Made by a program: the position numbers and the translations under genes. DNA of 64,000 nucleotides from contig NZ_JAKNUS010000005.1 of assembly GCF_023155745.1 (NCBI RefSeq), positions 124,001 to 188,000 of the forward strand. Direction: 5' to 3'. The notes beneath the pieces were generated by a model that was given only the letters and a program-made list of their open reading frames with translations, was not told the DNA's origin and did not search any database. Source of the stretch: Microbacterium kunmingense (GTDB lineage: Bacteria; Actinomycetota; Actinomycetes; Actinomycetales; Microbacteriaceae). The first letter of the stretch is position 1. Each line of letters opens with the position of its first letter. Below are positions 8,861-16,157 of the stretch, piece by piece.

Positions 8861-8866
8861 ACCGTA
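8861..8866 (-). promoter_or_regulatory. Probable -10 box of the tad operon
   Basis: On the minus strand TACGGT ends 7 nt before the tadA ATG, which would put the transcription start at or next to the start codon. No clear -35 box is seen. Confidence 0.5.
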
Positions 8867-9030
8867 GGGACCGCGTCCTGCCGGAACGGGCCCCACGACC
8901 GCATCGGTGGACAGGACCGGCGGCGACCGCTCTGTGCAGGAGACGTCGGTTATCGCGGACCGCGTCCGCAGTTCGCTGGCGCGATCCGTCGAAGAACACG
9001 GCCCGCGAGAGCGCCAGACCGCACTTTTCG

Positions 9031-9075
9031 ACGGGTCGCGGGCGACGGAGCCCGGCCCGGCGAGGCGCGACCCGT
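9031..9075. repeat. 10-bp perfect inverted repeat (hairpin) between tadA and the 6C RNA
   Basis: The arms ACGGGTCGCG (9031-9040) and CGCGACCCGT (9066-9075) are exact reverse complements around a GC-rich 25-nt loop. No T-tract follows on either strand. It lies just downstream of the 6C RNA on that RNA's strand and could separate it from tadA, or it could be part of a longer structured transcript. Confidence 0.55.
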
Positions 9076-9097
9076 TAACGCCCGCAGACAGCCCGCG

Positions 9098-9205
9098 GAT
9101 AAGAGGAGGCGGTATCCCATGGGGGGAATGGGATACCGCCTCCTGCGACGCCCTGGCTCGGGGGGATGGGCGGGCGTCGCGAATGCCAGAATCTAAGTTC
9201 GGCCG
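9098..9205 (-). ncRNA. 6C small RNA
   Basis: Read on the minus strand, two adjacent hairpins each carry a run of exactly six cytosines in the loop, the defining feature of the actinobacterial 6C RNA. Hairpin 1 pairs 9172-9180 with 9145-9153 (9 bp, GCGACGCCC/GGGCGTCGC), with its C6 at 9160-9165. Hairpin 2 pairs 9128-9144 with 9104-9120 (17 bp, perfect), with its C6 at 9121-9126. The hairpins abut with no spacer. Hairpin 2 probably also acts as the terminator, although only a short CTCTTATC follows. The 5' end at about 9205 is placed from the promoter at 9212-9217. In mycobacteria the 6C RNA (B11) also lies beside the tad genes, and C-rich loops there are thought to bind G-rich mRNA sites. The ends are estimates. 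Confidence 0.9.
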
Positions 9206-9211
9206 GGGAAG

Positions 9212-9240
9212 ATCATACGCAGTCCGCACAGGCGGGCAAA
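9212..9240 (-). promoter_or_regulatory. Promoter of the 6C RNA
   Basis: On the minus strand TTGCCC and TATGAT (9212-9217) are about 17 nt apart, a good match to a primary-sigma promoter. The start would be near 9205, just before the first 6C hairpin. Confidence 0.7.
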
Positions 9241-9385
9241 ACGAGGGCGGCGATCTCTCATCGGAATATCACGTTCCTCTCATCCACCCACTAACGGAGG
9301 TAGTGATCCGTCGCGGCCCGTCGGTACTCTCACGAGTGTTGTGGCCGGCAACGGCACCCGTTCGCCCGCGAAGGAGCGCGCACCG
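9241..9385 (+). other. Upstream region of acs
   Basis: This stretch holds no gene I can support. It contains the acs ribosome-binding site AAGGAG (9371-9376, 9 nt before the ATG). I do not see a convincing -35/-10 pair or a clear CRP-like site. Confidence 0.4.
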
Positions 9386-11365
9386 ATGAGCATGACCAGC
9401 AGTCAGATCGACCACCTGTTGAACGAGAACCGGCGGTTCGCACCGTCGCCGGAGTTCGCCGACAACGCCGTCGCGAACGCCGACCTCTACGCCCGCGCCG
9501 CACAGGATCGCGAAGGATTCTGGGCCGAGCAGGCCCGGGAGCTGCTGCACTGGCACACCCCCTTCACGCAGGTGCTCGACTGGACGAACCCGCCCTTCGC
9601 CCAGTGGTTCGCCGACGGCGAGCTGAACGTCGCCTACAACTGCCTCGACCGTCACGTCGAGGCCGGAAACGGCGACCGCGTGGCGCTGCTGTGGGAGGGG
9701 GAACCCGGCGACGAGCGCCGCGTGACCTACGCGGAGCTGACCGAAGAGGTCAAGCGCGTCGCCAACGTGCTCGAGGGCCTGGGCGTCGGCGTCAACGACC
9801 GGGTCGCGATCTACATGCCGATGATCCCGGAGGCGATCGCCGCGATGCTGGCCGTCGCGCGCATCGGCGCGGTGCACTCGGTGGTGTTCGGCGGATTCTC
9901 CGCCGACAGCCTCCGCGCCCGCATCGACGACGCCGGCGCGAAGCTCGTGATCACCGCCGACGGCGGCTACCGCAAGCGGAAGGTGTCGCCCCTGAAGCCC
10001 GCCGTCGACATGGCACTGGCCGACCGCAACGGCTCGGGGCCCCAGGAGACGGTCGAGCACGTGCTCGTCGTCCGCCGCGGCGGCAACGACGTCGACTGGG
10101 TCGAGGGGCGCGACCTGTGGTGGCACGACGTCGTACCGGCGGCACCGGCCGAGCACGAGGCATCCGCTTTTCCCGCCGAGAATCCCCTCTTCATCCTCTA
10201 CACCTCCGGCACGACCGGAAAGCCCAAGGGCATCCTGCATACCTCCGGCGGGTACCTCACGCAGGCCGCGTTCACCAACCGGGTCGTGCACGACATCCAC
10301 CCCGACACCGACGTGTACTGGTGCACCGCCGACATCGGCTGGATCACCGGGCACTCGTACGTCACCTACGGCCCCCTCGCCAACGGCGCCACCCAGGTGC
10401 TGTACGAGGGAACCCCCGACACCCCGCACCCCGGGCGCTGGTGGGAGCTCGTGGAGAAGTACGGCGTCACGATCCTCTACACCGCTCCCACCGCCATCCG
10501 CTCGTTCATGAAGATCGGGCGCGCGGTTCCGCAGAAGTTCGACCTGTCGTCCCTGCGCCTCCTCGGTTCCGTCGGAGAGCCGATCAACCCCGAGGCGTGG
10601 GTCTGGTACCGCGAGATCATCGGCCACGGCGAGACGCCCATCGTCGACACGTGGTGGCAGACCGAGACGGGCGCGATGATGATCTCCGCCCTTCCGGGTG
10701 TGACCGAGACCAAGCCGGGGTCTGCCCAGGTTCCCCTCCCCGGCATCTCGGTCGACGTCGTCGACGACGACGGCACCCACGTCGGCAACGGCAACGGCGG
10801 CCTGCTGGTGATCACCGAGCCCTGGCCGTCGATGCTCCGAGGCATCTGGGGCGACCCCGAACGCTTCAAGGAGACGTACTGGGACAAGTTCCGCGACAAG
10901 GGCTACTACTTCGCCGGCGACGGAGCCCGACTGGACGACGACGGCGACGTGTGGCTCCTCGGGCGCGTCGACGACGTGATGAACGTCTCGGGCCACCGTC
11001 TGTCGACGACCGAGATCGAGTCGGCGCTCGTCGCGCACGAGGCCACCGCGGAGGCGGCGGTCGTCGGCGCGTCCGACGAGACGACGGGCCAGGCCGTCGT
11101 GGCCTTCGTCATCATCAAGCAGAGCTACCTCGACAAGCACTCCCCCGAGGGGCTTGCGCAGGCGCTGCGGGCGTGGGTCGGTGAGCAGATCGGGCCGATC
11201 GCCCGGCCGCGCGACGTCTACATCGTCGGTGAGCTGCCGAAGACCCGGTCGGGCAAGATCATGCGGCGCCTGCTGCGGGATGTCGCCGAGGGACGCGAGG
11301 TCGGTGACACCACGACCCTCGCGGACACCGCCGTGATGAGCGTGATCTCGGCGCAGGTGCGGTAG
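9386..11365 (+). CDS. acs: Acetyl-CoA synthetase (AMP-forming)
   Basis: This enzyme activates acetate to acetyl-CoA through acetyl-AMP in the cytoplasm and allows growth on acetate. The 659-residue protein has the full AMP-binding fold. The P-loop-like TSGTTGKPKG is near residue 275, and the hallmark acetate-enzyme segments WWQTETGAMM and YYFAGDGA are present. The C-terminal PKTRSGKIMRR has Lys624 as the catalytic lysine that is usually acetylated. I chose the ATG at 9386 because AAGGAG lies 9 nt upstream. An ATG six bases later and an upstream ATG at 9341 are less likely. It is monocistronic, with a palindromic repeat after it. Together with pta-ackA in this window it gives both acetate uptake routes. 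Confidence 0.96.
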   Translation: MSMTSSQIDHLLNENRRFAPSPEFADNAVANADLYARAAQDREGFWAEQARELLHWHTPFTQVLDWTNPPFAQWFADGELNVAYNCLDRHVEAGNGDRVALLWEGEPGDERRVTYAELTEEVKRVANVLEGLGVGVNDRVAIYMPMIPEAIAAMLAVARIGAVHSVVFGGFSADSLRARIDDAGAKLVITADGGYRKRKVSPLKPAVDMALADRNGSGPQETVEHVLVVRRGGNDVDWVEGRDLWWHDVVPAAPAEHEASAFPAENPLFILYTSGTTGKPKGILHTSGGYLTQAAFTNRVVHDIHPDTDVYWCTADIGWITGHSYVTYGPLANGATQVLYEGTPDTPHPGRWWELVEKYGVTILYTAPTAIRSFMKIGRAVPQKFDLSSLRLLGSVGEPINPEAWVWYREIIGHGETPIVDTWWQTETGAMMISALPGVTETKPGSAQVPLPGISVDVVDDDGTHVGNGNGGLLVITEPWPSMLRGIWGDPERFKETYWDKFRDKGYYFAGDGARLDDDGDVWLLGRVDDVMNVSGHRLSTTEIESALVAHEATAEAAVVGASDETTGQAVVAFVIIKQSYLDKHSPEGLAQALRAWVGEQIGPIARPRDVYIVGELPKTRSGKIMRRLLRDVAEGREVGDTTTLADTAVMSVISAQVR

Positions 11366-11413
11366 CCCGCGCGCGCCCGCTCCGCGCCGCGCCGCGCCGC
11401 GTCGCGCTCTGTT

Positions 11414-11486
11414 CGCCGAGAGTGCGACGGGGCGCCGAGGGTGTGGGGTTCACCCGCATTCTCGGCGCGCAGATGCACTCTCGGCG
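11414..11486. repeat. Dispersed intergenic palindrome, copy 1
   Basis: The imperfect arms at 11414-11439 and 11461-11486 match at 22 of 26 positions around a core GGGGTTCACCCGCAT. The same element recurs at 45353-45419 and 47126-47198, always in the same orientation. This copy lies between the convergent ends of acs and ridA, so it may serve as a two-way terminator. It also fits a REP-like element. Confidence 0.85.
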
Positions 11487-11544
11487 AGGCGTGGAGGCGC
11501 CGAGGGCGGAGCGGGGCGGTGGGGACGGATGCCGCGGAGCGGCG

Positions 11545-12012
11545 TCAGGCGAGGGTGAAGACGACCTCGACCTCGACGGGGGCGTCCAGCGGCAGAACCG
11601 GTACTCCGACCGCGGAGCGGGCGTGACGCCCGGCCTCGCCGAAGATCTCGCCGAGGACGGTGCTCGCGCCGTTGATGACACCGGGCTGACCGGTGAACTC
11701 GGGGACCGAGGCGACGAAGCCGGTGACCTTCAGCACACCGGCGAGGCGGTCGACGCCGCCCGCGGCGGCAGCGGCCGCGGCCACCGCGTTCAACGCGCAC
11801 TGGCGGGCGTAGCCCGCCGCGGCATCCGGGGTCACCAGTCCCTCGCCCTCGCCGACTTTGCCGGTCTCGGGAAGGGCGCCCGAGACCATCGGCAGCTGGC
11901 CGGCGGTGTAGACGAGGTCGCCGTGCAGCTTGGCGGGGATGTACGCCGCGACCGGCGGGACGACCGAGGGGAGCTCGATGCCGAGCTCAGCGAGACGGGC
12001 GGAGACGCTCAC
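11545..12012 (-). CDS. RidA family (YjgF/YER057c/UK114) protein
   Basis: RidA-type proteins deaminate reactive enamine or imine intermediates from amino-acid metabolism, usually as trimers. The 155-residue protein contains LVYTAGQLPM, then the long Ala-rich helix RQCALNAVAAAAAAAGG and a C-terminal block SAVGVPVLPLDAPVEVE. The usual C-terminal arginine of active RidA (R105 in the archetype) is not obvious; VGVPVLPLDAPVEVE lacks it, as in the Rid subfamilies of actinobacteria. It may therefore have another role. The GTG overlaps the TGA of the DUF4177 gene (GTGA), so the two are coupled. In M. tuberculosis an equivalent pair precedes ponA2. Confidence 0.85.
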   Translation of the reverse strand: MSVSARLAELGIELPSVVPPVAAYIPAKLHGDLVYTAGQLPMVSGALPETGKVGEGEGLVTPDAAAGYARQCALNAVAAAAAAAGGVDRLAGVLKVTGFVASVPEFTGQPGVINGASTVLGEIFGEAGRHARSAVGVPVLPLDAPVEVEVVFTLA

Positions 12013-12227
12013 TGCTCGTCTCCGAACTGGCGCGCCGCCTGCTCGGCGGCGCCGAGCGCTGCGTTCGGCGCACCGCCGCCGACGGGCCGCTTGAAGTAGG
12101 CGACGAGGCCCCCTTCCGGGCCCTGGACGACCTGCACGAGCTCCCACCCCTGCTTCCCCCAGTTGTTGAGGATGGCGGCGGTGTTGTGGATCAGCAGCGG
12201 AGTGGTGAGGTACTCCCACGTCGTCAT
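12009..12227 (-). CDS. DUF4177 domain protein
   Basis: This small cytoplasmic protein (72 aa) of unknown function begins MTTWEYLTTPLLIHN and contains the DUF4177 pattern NWGKQGWELVQVVQGPEG. The ATG at 12227 has AGGAG 8 nt upstream. It is co-transcribed with ridA (4-bp overlap) and divergent from the penicillin-binding protein gene, with about 107 bp between the two starts. That gap holds both promoters. No catalytic residues can be assigned. The constant pairing with RidA in actinobacteria suggests a shared task, which is inference. Confidence 0.82.
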   Translation of the reverse strand: MTTWEYLTTPLLIHNTAAILNNWGKQGWELVQVVQGPEGGLVAYFKRPVGGGAPNAALGAAEQAARQFGDEQ

Positions 12228-12321
12228 CGAGGCTCCTGGGGTCGGGGCGGAATCGCAGGCGGATGCTGGGAAACATCTCCGTGGGCGCACGCCGGTCGAG
12301 GGATCGCCCAGGAAGCTCCCT

Positions 12322-12327
12322 TACGAT
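12322..12327 (+). promoter_or_regulatory. Probable -10 box of the PASTA-PBP gene
   Basis: TACGAT ends 7 nt before the ATG at 12335, and no ribosome-binding site is near the start. Both facts favour a leaderless transcript. Confidence 0.5.
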
Positions 12328-12334
12328 CAACCCT

Positions 12335-15091
12335 ATGCCTGAGACGAAACGGACGGGTAGCGGTGTGCTCGGCGGCCTCCTCGGGGTCGTCGGGCTGAGT
12401 GCCGTCGCCGGTGTTCTCGTGACCGCCGCCGTCACCCCCGCGATCGCTGTGTCAGGGGCCGCGGCCTCCAGCGCCATCTCGATGTTCGACAACATGCCGA
12501 GCTACCTCGAGATCGACGAGCTGATGCTGCCGACCACGCTCATGTACGTGAACCCCGACAACGGCCAAGAGGTCGAGTGGACGAAGTTCTACGACCAGAA
12601 CCGGTCGCCCGTGAACTTCGATCAGGTCGCACCGGTCGTCTACGACGCGGTGCTCTCCTCCGAGGACCCGCGCTACTACCAGCACGGCGGCGTCGACCTC
12701 ATCGGAACGACCCGCGCGCTCCTGAGCAACGCCTCGGGCGGCCAGACGCAGGGCGGCTCGTCGATCAGCCAGCAGTACGTCAAGAACGTGCTCATCCAGC
12801 GCTGCGAGCGCGACGCCGAGCCCGAACTCGACGCCGACAACAACGTCGTCAAGACCCGCGATGAGGTCCTCCGCAACTGCTGGGAAGAGGCCACCAACGC
12901 CACCGGTGCCGAGGGCTACGAGCGCAAGCTCCAGGAGATGCGGTACGCGATCGCCCTCGAGCAGCGCTACTCCAAGAACGACATCCTGCTGGGGTACCTC
13001 AACATCGCCAACTTCGGCGGCACCAACTACGGCATCGACGCCTCATCGAAGTACTACTTCAACGTACCCGCATCGCAGCTGAGCATCTCTCAGGCCGCGA
13101 CGCTCGCGGGCATCGTGCAGAACCCGAACACCTATCGGATCGATCGGCCGAACGGTTCGATCGTCAACTCCGAGGGCGTGGGTTACAACAAGGCGCCCGA
13201 CGGCTCCATCGACGACGTCGAGCCCGGCACCATCCAGGCGCTGTACACCCTCCGTGACGAGGGCGTCATCAACGATGAGCAGCTGCTTGCGGCCGCGGAC
13301 GGCTACAGCGCGACCAAGGGCCGCCAGCTGTACGTGCTCAGCCGCATGCTCGATGACGGCAAGATCAACCGCGACCAGTACATTCAGGCGGCGATCGAAC
13401 CGATCACGCCCGCCATCACCCAGCCCGTGACGGGATGCCAGTCAACCGGCGCTGCTGCCTACTTCTGCCAGTACGTCGTCTCGACCATTCAGAACGACCC
13501 CGCCTTCGGTGAGACGCGGGAGGAGCGCGACCGCGCCCTGCGCCAGGACGGCCTGAGGATCTACACCACGCTCGACCCGCGGGTGCAGATCGCCGCGGAG
13601 CAGGCGATGGCCGAGTACGCGCCGACGTCGATCGAGGGCATGAAATTCGGCGCCGTCGCCACGAGCGTCGAGGCCAAGACGGGTCGCGTGTTGGCGATCG
13701 CACAGAACACCCGCTACGTCCCGGGCTACACGGAAGACCCGAACGAATCCTCAATCGTGTTCGCAGGTGACCGGGCCACCGGAGGGTCCGGCGGCTTCGG
13801 CGCCGGCTCCACCTTCAAGCTCTTCACGCTGATCGACTGGCTCGAGCAGGGGAAGTCCCTGCGTGAGGTCGTGAACGGGACCGACCGCAACATCCCCCGG
13901 ATGACGAACTCGTGCGAAGGCCAGGGAGACTGGGTCAACCCGGGCAGCGACCGGATCCGCAACTTCGGCAACCAGCGCGGATACAACGGCACGCCGTTGC
14001 AGTTCACGGCGCAGTCGCTGAACACCGGCTTCATCGGAATGGCCGCGGAGCTCGACCTGTGCGACATCACGAACGTGGTCGCGAAGATGGGTGTGACCAA
14101 TCCGGTCGACGGCACGCGCGTGAATGTCGACGTCCCCTCGGACATCATCGGCACGGAGTCGGTGTCGCCGATCGCGATGGCCGGCGCCTACGCCGCCGTC
14201 GCCAACGGCGGCAACCTCTGCCAGCCGAAGGTCATCGACCGTGTCGTCGACAACAACGGAGTGGACCGTCCGGAACTCGTTCCCGCCCGGAGCTGCGCCC
14301 CCGTCCTGACACCCGAGGTCGCCTCCACCGCTGCCTTCGCGCTGCAGGGCGTGATGGTCCGCGGCGGCACCGGCGCCCAGGCGAACCCGTTCGACGGCAC
14401 GCCGATGCTCGGCAAGACAGGAACGAACGAGCAGCGCCACTCGTGGATGATCGAGTCGTCGACCAACGTCACGACCGCGGTGATGGCCGGAAACTACGAC
14501 GGCCTGGTCGACATCTCTCGCACCTACGCCTACGACCGACGTGTGATGGACATCCGCTACCCGATCGCGCTGCAGATCCAGGCGGCTGCGAATGCCGCCT
14601 ACGGTGGAGACGACTTCCCGCCGCCCGCGCAGAACCTGCTCCGCCAGGTGGTCCGCGAGGTGCCGAACGTGGTGGGTCTGACCATCGACCAGGCCCGCGC
14701 GACCCTCGAGGGCGCAGGCTGGGAGGTGGCTGTCGGCGAAGCGGTGAACTCCGACCAGCCGACGAACATCATCGTCGCCCAGAACCCCTCGGGCCAGGCG
14801 CCCGGCGGCACGGTCGTGACGATCAACCCCAGTAACGGGCAGGCCGTCACCGTCCCCGACGTCAGCGGGCAGAACCCCGCCGTCGCGGCGGGAGCGTTGA
14901 ACGCGGCCGGGTTCTCCGCGCAACTCGGGTCGTGTACCCCCGACACCGGTTCGGGAGGCGGCCGTGTCACGGGAACGGATCCTGGCGCGGGCACAGCCAC
15001 CACGCGCGGCGCCACGGTGACGATCAACTTCGCCGCCGCCGCGTGCCCCGGCCAGAGCGGTCCCGGTAACGACGAAGACGACGACGAGTAG
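12335..15091 (+). CDS. ponA2: Bifunctional (class A) penicillin-binding protein with PASTA domains
   Basis: This membrane-anchored enzyme polymerises glycan strands and cross-links peptidoglycan outside the cell (918 aa). One N-terminal transmembrane helix (VVGLSAVAGVLVTAAVTPA) is followed by a GT51 domain with EDPRYYQHGGVD, whose Glu110 is the catalytic base. The transpeptidase domain has STFK (Ser492 nucleophile), the SLN triad and KTGT (Lys694). Two PASTA modules follow, starting VPNVVGLTIDQA and VPDVSGQNPAVA. The tail is acidic (NDEDDDE). The ATG at 12335 lacks a Shine-Dalgarno site but has a TACGAT box 7 nt upstream. The stop codon overlaps the next start by 1 bp. A homologue of M. tuberculosis PonA2 is likely by domain layout and neighbours. 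Confidence 0.94.
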   Translation: MPETKRTGSGVLGGLLGVVGLSAVAGVLVTAAVTPAIAVSGAAASSAISMFDNMPSYLEIDELMLPTTLMYVNPDNGQEVEWTKFYDQNRSPVNFDQVAPVVYDAVLSSEDPRYYQHGGVDLIGTTRALLSNASGGQTQGGSSISQQYVKNVLIQRCERDAEPELDADNNVVKTRDEVLRNCWEEATNATGAEGYERKLQEMRYAIALEQRYSKNDILLGYLNIANFGGTNYGIDASSKYYFNVPASQLSISQAATLAGIVQNPNTYRIDRPNGSIVNSEGVGYNKAPDGSIDDVEPGTIQALYTLRDEGVINDEQLLAAADGYSATKGRQLYVLSRMLDDGKINRDQYIQAAIEPITPAITQPVTGCQSTGAAAYFCQYVVSTIQNDPAFGETREERDRALRQDGLRIYTTLDPRVQIAAEQAMAEYAPTSIEGMKFGAVATSVEAKTGRVLAIAQNTRYVPGYTEDPNESSIVFAGDRATGGSGGFGAGSTFKLFTLIDWLEQGKSLREVVNGTDRNIPRMTNSCEGQGDWVNPGSDRIRNFGNQRGYNGTPLQFTAQSLNTGFIGMAAELDLCDITNVVAKMGVTNPVDGTRVNVDVPSDIIGTESVSPIAMAGAYAAVANGGNLCQPKVIDRVVDNNGVDRPELVPARSCAPVLTPEVASTAAFALQGVMVRGGTGAQANPFDGTPMLGKTGTNEQRHSWMIESSTNVTTAVMAGNYDGLVDISRTYAYDRRVMDIRYPIALQIQAAANAAYGGDDFPPPAQNLLRQVVREVPNVVGLTIDQARATLEGAGWEVAVGEAVNSDQPTNIIVAQNPSGQAPGGTVVTINPSNGQAVTVPDVSGQNPAVAAGALNAAGFSAQLGSCTPDTGSGGGRVTGTDPGAGTATTRGATVTINFAAAACPGQSGPGNDEDDDE

Positions 15092-16023
15092 TGCCGCACC
15101 CTCTGACGAGGGCCGCCCTCACCACGCTCGGCGCGGTGGGGGCGGTCGGCACGGCCTCGGCGGTGTGGGGCATCGGCATCGAGCGGTACCTGTTCACCCT
15201 TCGTGAGCACCAGCTGCAGCTCCTTCCGGCAGGTGCCCGGCCCCTGCGCATCCTCCACCTCTCCGACGCCCACATGGCGCCGTGGCAGCGGACGAAGCAG
15301 CGCTGGATCGCCGGGCTCGCCGCGCTCGAGCCCGACCTCATCGTCAACACCGGCGACAATCTCGGCCACCCGCTCGGGCTCGACGGCATCCGTGCCGCTT
15401 TCGGGCCCTTCCGCGGCATCCCTGGGCTGTATGTCCACGGCTCGAACGATCACGTCGCCCCGAGCCCGCGCAATCCGTTCAAGTACTTCCTCGGGCCCTC
15501 CAAGATCAAGAGCGAGCCCGAGCTGCTCGACACCGGACTTCTCGATCGCTACCTCGCCGACGAGCTGGGGTGGCACGACCTCAACAACAGCGTCGCCGCT
15601 CTTGATGTCGACGGTGTTCGCCTCCACGCGTTCGGCGTGAACGACGCCCACCGCGGCTGGGACCGGCTGGATTCGCTTCACGAGCCGCTGGAGCGGATGC
15701 GACAGGACGACGATGCCGCGGTGACCATCGGCGTCACCCACGCGCCCTATCGCCGGGTCCTCGACGCCTTCGTCGATCTCGGGGCAGATGCGATCTTCGC
15801 CGGGCACACCCACGGCGGACAGGTGCGTCTTCCGGGCGTGGGAGCCCTGGTGGCCAACTGCGACATCCCGCTCGACCAGGCGCGGGGTCTCAGCACCTGG
15901 TCGCACGCCGGCCGCGTGGCTCCGCTGAACGTCAGCGCGGGTCTCGGCCACTCGATCTACGCACCTGTGCGCTTCGCGTGCCGCCCCGAGGCGACGCTCA
16001 TCAGCGTGCTGCCCGGCCGCTGA
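15091..16023 (+). CDS. Membrane-associated metallophosphoesterase
   Basis: This calcineurin-like phosphoesterase (310 aa) has an N-terminal hydrophobic segment that probably anchors it. The metal-binding blocks are LSDAHMAP, VNTGDN, GSNDH in place of the usual GNHD, then ITHAPYRR-type GVTHAP and GHTHGGQ. The variant third block seems typical of this actinobacterial group (Rv3683-like) rather than a defect. The GTG start shares one base with the stop of the upstream PBP gene, so the two are translationally coupled. That pairing is conserved in actinobacteria and hints at a task in the cell envelope. The substrate is unknown. Confidence 0.88.
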   Translation: MPHPLTRAALTTLGAVGAVGTASAVWGIGIERYLFTLREHQLQLLPAGARPLRILHLSDAHMAPWQRTKQRWIAGLAALEPDLIVNTGDNLGHPLGLDGIRAAFGPFRGIPGLYVHGSNDHVAPSPRNPFKYFLGPSKIKSEPELLDTGLLDRYLADELGWHDLNNSVAALDVDGVRLHAFGVNDAHRGWDRLDSLHEPLERMRQDDDAAVTIGVTHAPYRRVLDAFVDLGADAIFAGHTHGGQVRLPGVGALVANCDIPLDQARGLSTWSHAGRVAPLNVSAGLGHSIYAPVRFACRPEATLISVLPGR

Positions 16024-16157
16024 GCCCCGAGGCCGTCCTCTCCTGCACAACGGCGGCGTCGGCCGACTTCTCCACGGAAAGGCCTCGCGACGACATCCGT
16101 GTCCCCTACGGCAACGACGATCGATCCGTCAGATCGTCTCGCCAGGAGTCCGCCACG

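Noticed and set aside
8930-9030. tRNA-like reading of the region left of the 6C RNA
   Set aside because: A peptide frame here resembles those seen across tRNA genes, but no T-arm GGTTC sequence, acceptor stem or anticodon stem can be built.
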